Shown here: one piece after another, positions 62,406-64,000 of the stretch
How positions within the stretch are numbered: the stretch's first letter is position 1
How the letters are laid out: every line of letters begins with the position of its first letter
Assembly (NCBI RefSeq): GCF_036417845.1
Contig: NC_089978.1
Coordinates: 90,018,007-90,082,006 of the forward strand
From: Apteryx mantelli
Taxonomy: Eukaryota > Chordata > Aves > Apterygiformes > Apterygidae
Direction of reading: 5' to 3'
Length of the DNA: 64,000 nucleotides
Translations under genes and position numbers: made by a program
Notes under the pieces: model-generated
Database searches by the model: none
The model's input: the letters and a program-made list of their open reading frames with translations, nothing else
Told to the model about the DNA's origin: nothing

Positions 62406-64000
62406 ACTGTCAAGCAGAGTTGGCAGCAAAGACATTTCTTTTTACTATGTGCAGTCACGGAGGTCTAATTCCAGAAAGCACTTGCTCACACAGAACCCTT
62501 TTCAGAGCAAAATTGGAGACACTAAATCTTAAATATGTGCCTAAGAGCTTTCTTGAACCACAGCTTATGTGAATGCAGTAGAATGTATGGAGTTTACTAC
62601 AAATTTCTTATTTTTGAGCTTTTTAAAGGAAGAATTCCTCCCTCATCTCTGGCTCAAACCTATAGCTTTAACCTGCGTAATCTAGGTGTCCCTCCCTAGC
62701 TGGGTAGGAGTCTGGGAGCTAGCAACCGGGGCAGCAGGTGGCCTGCATTGCAGTACATTCATTTAGGTGCTCTTGAAATTAAAACGTTGGAAATCCCAAC
62801 ATCCAAGTTGTACCTTAGGCAATCTGCGCATGGAAGAAATGAAACAGAACACAGGAATTTCCTCCACTCTCAATTTTGATAAGGATCCCTTTCTCACCAG
62901 CAAGAAAAATTGTTTTCAATTATGTGATGATGGTGATGAAAGCATTTGAAAACATTTAACAAAAGCTAGACGATAACAAGTTTCACAACTCATATTTTAT
63001 ACAGCTGCTATAAAGTAATAAGTCTTAAGGTGAGCCTATAACCTTTAAGCTACGTTTACTTTAGATTATAATGTGAGGAGGGATAAAGGTATTTTATTGG
63101 TGCCTTTTGTGGTGATAAAAGGCACCAACACCATTAAACAGAAAGATAGGAATAGATGCACAGAGATATGTGATCAAAGGTTAAAACAGCATTTGGAGAG
63201 ATTGATGAGAACGTAGAGAAAAAAATTAGCTACATGTTTTGGGTGGTCAAGCAGTAAAAATATGAGAATGAAAGCAAACACTGATAACGAAGTGTTCCAG
63301 AGTATAACATACAGTTATGTAATAAGAACGGCATATACAGGAGAGGGCAGAATTAATGCTAGCACTTTGTAATTCTGCATCACTGGCTTTTCAAAAAAAA
63401 AAAGACAACTGCTCAGTGCATTTCTTTTGCATCTATCATTCAAGCGGGGGTGTTTTTGTTTGTTGTTTGTTTGACAAAACTAAGTGAATCTCTCCCGCTC
63501 CAGAAGGCTGTGAACTCCCCCGTGAACCTTGAACTCCCTCCCACAGCCCTCCTGGCAGTGGCAAGCTGGCATTCCCCATGCAGGGTTAGCTAACAGGGCA
63601 ATTAGGTGTGTATTTAAGTGCATTCTTGTGTGTTTCATATGTCTTGCCAGCAGCAAAGAATTATGACTGGCTCCCCAAGGGATCTGTTCCCGGTGATAAG
63701 AGGGTATTCTGATGATTGTAGACCTTTCTATCCCTATATCCCCCCTACAGTTGTCCCCTCTGTTCCTGGACACTCACACTTGTCCCTGCCTCATTCTCCC
63801 TGCTCAGAGAAAAACTTGGGTGCTCCCCAGGCTGGCCTCTGTGTTGTATTGCAAGGGAAAATAGGCAAAATATTGTTAGGCCATTTTTTTCTCTGCTAAG
63901 TCACACCTTAATATAGCTCCCAACAGGTCACAGTGCAGCCTCATTAGTAGATACACTGGCTCCTTCCACAAACTCTTCTCATTCTTCACTTCTCAAAATC
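62406..64000. other. Intergenic DNA downstream of the SLC51A-like gene
   Basis: AT-rich with short frames only. I see no exon of a further gene before the window ends. A perfect hairpin at 63097-63128 is listed separately. Confidence 0.6.
63097..63128 (+). repeat. Perfect 12-bp inverted repeat (hairpin)
   Basis: TTGGTGCCTTTT and its exact reverse complement AAAAGGCACCAA are separated by an 8-base loop. The stem is too short for a typical microRNA precursor. It could be the core of a small non-autonomous DNA transposon or chance. Confidence 0.8.

Noticed and set aside
1-64000. tRNA, rRNA, CRISPR, bacterial operon or endogenous retrovirus features
   Set aside because: No tRNA-like cloverleaf, rRNA block, CRISPR array, paired LTRs or retroviral gene was recognised, and the gene structure is clearly vertebrate nuclear.

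Overview
This is a stretch of vertebrate nuclear DNA, most probably from a bird. It has intron-rich genes with GT-AG splice sites, CpG-island promoters, long AT-rich introns and an intergenic CR1 LINE 3' end of avian type. Two protein-coding genes, both on the + strand, account for the clear coding content.

Region 1 (1 to about 26,100) is ZFX, the X-type C2H2 zinc-finger transcription factor. A CpG island (about 1-1,700) carries a non-coding first exon with a donor at 902/903. Seven coding exons between 6,891 and 23,406 join in frame into 794 residues: an acidic activation region (exons 2-6), a basic nuclear localisation segment (exon 7) and an array of 13 C2H2 finger positions (exon 8). The third finger has Phe where the second zinc-binding Cys should be. 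A long 3' UTR runs to a probable poly(A) signal at 26,077.

Region 2 (about 26,100-49,400) is roughly 23 kb of intergenic DNA with no supportable gene. It holds GC-rich patches, a CR1 3' end (37,730-38,110), a GT microsatellite, a GAT-rich minisatellite, a MIR-like SINE remnant and an ancient CR1/L3-type LINE fragment on the - strand (about 48,595-49,135).

Region 3 (about 49,400-62,400) is a complete eight-exon gene for a 338-residue seven-pass membrane protein of the organic solute transporter alpha family (SLC51A-like). It starts in its own CpG island. An almost perfect HNF1 site lies 159 bp upstream of the start codon. Intron 3 of this gene contains two open, splice-compatible exon-like blocks on the - strand that I cannot identify; they are the best candidate here for something undescribed.

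The two genes are not known to work together. Their adjacency is informative about history: canonical human SLC51A lies beside PCYT1A on 3q29, whereas human ZFX lies close to PCYT1B on Xp22. This SLC51A-like gene next to ZFX therefore looks like an ancient duplicate of SLC51A, retained in this lineage and absent from the human ZFX neighbourhood. The last 1.6 kb holds no gene, only a small perfect hairpin.
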